From DATNBT01 sp964579765 (GTDB taxonomy: Bacteria; Acidobacteriota; Vicinamibacteria; Vicinamibacterales; CAVVIG01): DNA of 14,565 bases. Below, in pieces: positions 11,926 through 14,565 of the stretch (within the stretch, counting starts at the first letter, position 1; every line of letters begins with the position of its first letter). The notes below the pieces were generated by a model. It saw only the letters and a list, made by a program, of their open reading frames with translations, was not told where the DNA came from and made no database searches. The position numbers and the translations under genes are program-made. Location of the stretch: contig CAZOIK010000035.1 in the NCBI GenBank assembly GCA_964579765.1, positions 1-14,565 of the forward strand. Direction: 5' to 3'.

Positions 11926-13722
11926 TCACGCTTGAGGCAAGAAGACGCGGAACGTCGTCCCGCGGCCGGGCGTCGACTGGACCTCGAGCTCGCCGTCGTG
12001 AAGCTGAATGGTCCGGTAGACCATCGACAGGCCGATGCCGCTGCCGCCGTCCTTCGTCGTGAAGTACAGGTTGAAGATCTTGTCGAGGTGTTCGGGCGGA
12101 ATGCCGACGCCCGTGTCCTCGCAGACGATCTCGACGCGGCGTCCGCTCGAGGCGGCGCCGGCCAGACGCAGGCGTCCGCCGTGCGGCATCGCCTGGCAGG
12201 CGTTGATCGCGAGGTTGAGGAGCGCCTGCTGCATCATGCCCGGATCGACGCGGACGTCCGGCAGGCCGACCGGGATGTCGATCGCCAGCTGCACGTTGTG
12301 CTGCTCGGCCTCGGCGCCGACGATCGGCTGAATCGCGTCAACGAGCGCGGCGACCGACGTCACTTCGAGCCGCAGATCCTCGGGACGGATGAAGCGCAGG
12401 AAGCCCTGTACGACCTCGTCGAGCCGCCGCATCTGCGCGGCGATGATCGACACGTGGTCGTTGACGGCCGACGGCTCGCTCGAGGGCGACGCGAGCTGCT
12501 GCTTGAGCAGCTCCAGGTGGATCACCGTCGCGTTGAGCGGGTTCTTGACTTCGTGCGCGATGCCGGCCGACAGCCGGCTCAGCGCCGCGAGCTTGCGCGA
12601 GTAGCTGAGCGTCGTGCGAACCTGCGCGAGGTAATCGAGATTGCGGGCGATCAAGACCACGCCGAACGCGCGGCCGCCGGGGCCTTCGAGCGGCCGGGCC
12701 AGCACGAGGCGCTCGCCCGAATCCGGCGCGGGCATGGCGACCGCCGTCGCGGCGCGCGGCTCCCGCGACGTGCGCGCGTCGTCGATGGCGACGCGAAACG
12801 GATGCGAGGGCGGCCACAGATCGTCCACGCGCGGCCGCACCGCGGGATCCGCCGGCAGCGACTCGCGCATCGCGTCGTTGGCGAACACGAGGACGCCCTG
12901 CGCGTCGAAGACGGCGACCGCATCCTCGGTGTGCTGGCCGTCGCCGCCGCCCACGCCCGCCTGCGTGGTCTGCGCGCGGTCGGCCGAGAGGCGCGCGCTC
13001 ACGGCGTTGAAGAACTGACCGAGCTCGGCGAACTCATCGTCTCGCGGCAGATCCACCATGACGCCAAATTCTCCGCGGCCGAGGCGTGTGATCCCGCTGC
13101 GGATCACATGAATCGGACGGAGCAAGACCTGCGCCAGCAGAAGGGCAATCAGGCTCGCGACGGCAACTGCTGCAATCACGGCGATCACCGCGGGCCGGAG
13201 CGCATGGTCGAGGTCGTCGCGGATGAGTAAAGTAGACACGCCGACGCGGATCGACCCGAATTCTTTTCCGTTCAGCAGCAGGGGCTTGCGGATCTCGAAG
13301 ATCTTTCCGCCCGGCGCGTAGATCGCGCGGATGAGCGCGACGGCGCCGGCGCCGAGCAGCTGGTTGATGTCGTCGTAGGCCGGCATCGGCTGGCCGACCA
13401 GGCTGCTGTCGCTGTGCGCGATGGCCCGGCCTTCGGTGTCCACGATCGCGGCGTACGTGAGCTGCTTCGAGTACGCGCTCGACTCGAGGATCGACTGGAG
13501 GCCGTCGTCGGCGCGCAGCGCCGTCTCAGGATCGTCGCCGCTGCGGACCACGGCGCTCGCGCGGTGAAACACGGCGTCGGCGAGCAGCATGCCGTGCGCC
13601 TGGCTCTGTTCGAGACGCACGCGCGCGAGCGACGACAGGTAGTACGCGCTCAAGACGATGACCGCGAGGCCGACGATGGAGGTCACCCCCGCGACCTGCT
13701 TGGCCTTGATGCTCAGGCGCAT
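11926..13722 (-). CDS. Membrane sensor histidine kinase (NtrB/ZraS-like)
   Basis: This encodes 598 residues from the ATG at 13722, 14 bases after the activator stop. The open frame runs on to 14058, but that part is only a shadow of the activator gene and is basic and repetitive. Membrane helices lie at about 9-31 and 178-199, enclosing a 145-residue periplasmic sensor ([16 protein letters not shown] at 90-105 looks like a Cache/PAS-type sensor). A HAMP segment follows (about 200-252), then a PAS domain (about 265-365, [15 protein letters not shown]). The dimerisation domain has His390 in [11 protein letters not shown]. The ATPase domain has the N box [12 protein letters not shown] (501-512), EDTGVGIPP (535-543) and [10 protein letters not shown] (559-568). 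All catalytic residues are present. It should phosphorylate the activator encoded just upstream. The signal is unknown. No ribosome site is clear, suggesting coupled translation. Confidence 0.95.
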   Translation of the reverse strand: MRLSIKAKQVAGVTSIVGLAVIVLSAYYLSSLARVRLEQSQAHGMLLADAVFHRASAVVRSGDDPETALRADDGLQSILESSAYSKQLTYAAIVDTEGRAIAHSDSSLVGQPMPAYDDINQLLGAGAVALIRAIYAPGGKIFEIRKPLLLNGKEFGSIRVGVSTLLIRDDLDHALRPAVIAVIAAVAVASLIALLLAQVLLRPIHVIRSGITRLGRGEFGVMVDLPRDDEFAELGQFFNAVSARLSADRAQTTQAGVGGGDGQHTEDAVAVFDAQGVLVFANDAMRESLPADPAVRPRVDDLWPPSHPFRVAIDDARTSREPRAATAVAMPAPDSGERLVLARPLEGPGGRAFGVVLIARNLDYLAQVRTTLSYSRKLAALSRLSAGIAHEVKNPLNATVIHLELLKQQLASPSSEPSAVNDHVSIIAAQMRRLDEVVQGFLRFIRPEDLRLEVTSVAALVDAIQPIVGAEAEQHNVQLAIDIPVGLPDVRVDPGMMQQALLNLAINACQAMPHGGRLRLAGAASSGRRVEIVCEDTGVGIPPEHLDKIFNLYFTTKDGGSGIGLSMVYRTIQLHDGELEVQSTPGRGTTFRVFLPQA

Positions 13723-13736
13723 GCACGCAACATCAT

Positions 13737-14565
<829 letters not shown>

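Noticed and set aside
11836..13230. 464-codon plus-strand open frame opposite the kinase gene
   Set aside because: Arg/Asp/His-rich shadow; the kinase on the other strand is complete.

Overview
The window looks like ordinary chromosome of a high-GC Gram-negative bacterium, most likely an Acidobacteriota (probably Vicinamibacteria-like). Pointers are a von Willebrand A protein of the kind expanded in Acidobacteria, a secreted protein paired with a DUF6152 protein, several outer-membrane barrel and lipoprotein genes, and a GCAGGCCTGAAGGCCTGC repeat that I associate from memory with acidobacterial genomes. No tRNA, rRNA, IS element, prophage or CRISPR is visible. The longest stretch without a gene is about 145 bases.

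Layout. Left third, plus strand: a secreted protein of unknown function and a DUF6152 protein (123-1571), an exported or anchored orphan protein (1632-2699), a VWA protein and an OmpA-type lipoprotein (2845-4512), and a small KGG stress protein (4655-4897). Middle, minus strand: two operons. One (10403 down to 8207) encodes a small outer-membrane barrel and a MASE1-PAS-GGDEF diguanylate cyclase. The other (8079 down to 4924) encodes a shortened receiver domain, a second barrel and a bifunctional class A penicillin-binding protein. Right third: a plus-strand exported helical-repeat protein (10499-11302) converges on a minus-strand operon entering from beyond the right edge. That operon encodes a sigma-54 enhancer-binding protein (N-terminus outside the window), a membrane histidine kinase and a proline-rich lipoprotein.

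Theme. Almost every product is envelope-directed: exported, outer-membrane, lipoprotein, cell-wall synthesis, or membrane signalling. Four transcription units have a sequence resembling a sigma-54 -24/-12 promoter at short leader distance in the correct orientation: the VWA gene, the KGG gene, the receiver operon and the barrel/cyclase operon. Two of these (VWA and receiver) also share an upstream element, TTACAC-N14-TTACAC, with further matching flanks, placed where an enhancer-binding protein would bind. With the sigma-54 activator and its kinase in the same window, the most interesting reading is a local sigma-54-controlled envelope regulon. This is inference from motif matching and is not proven. 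The receiver encoded by one of these units lacks about 23 residues of its core and is probably not a normal phospho-switch. I see no clearly new defence, mobile or biosynthetic system.
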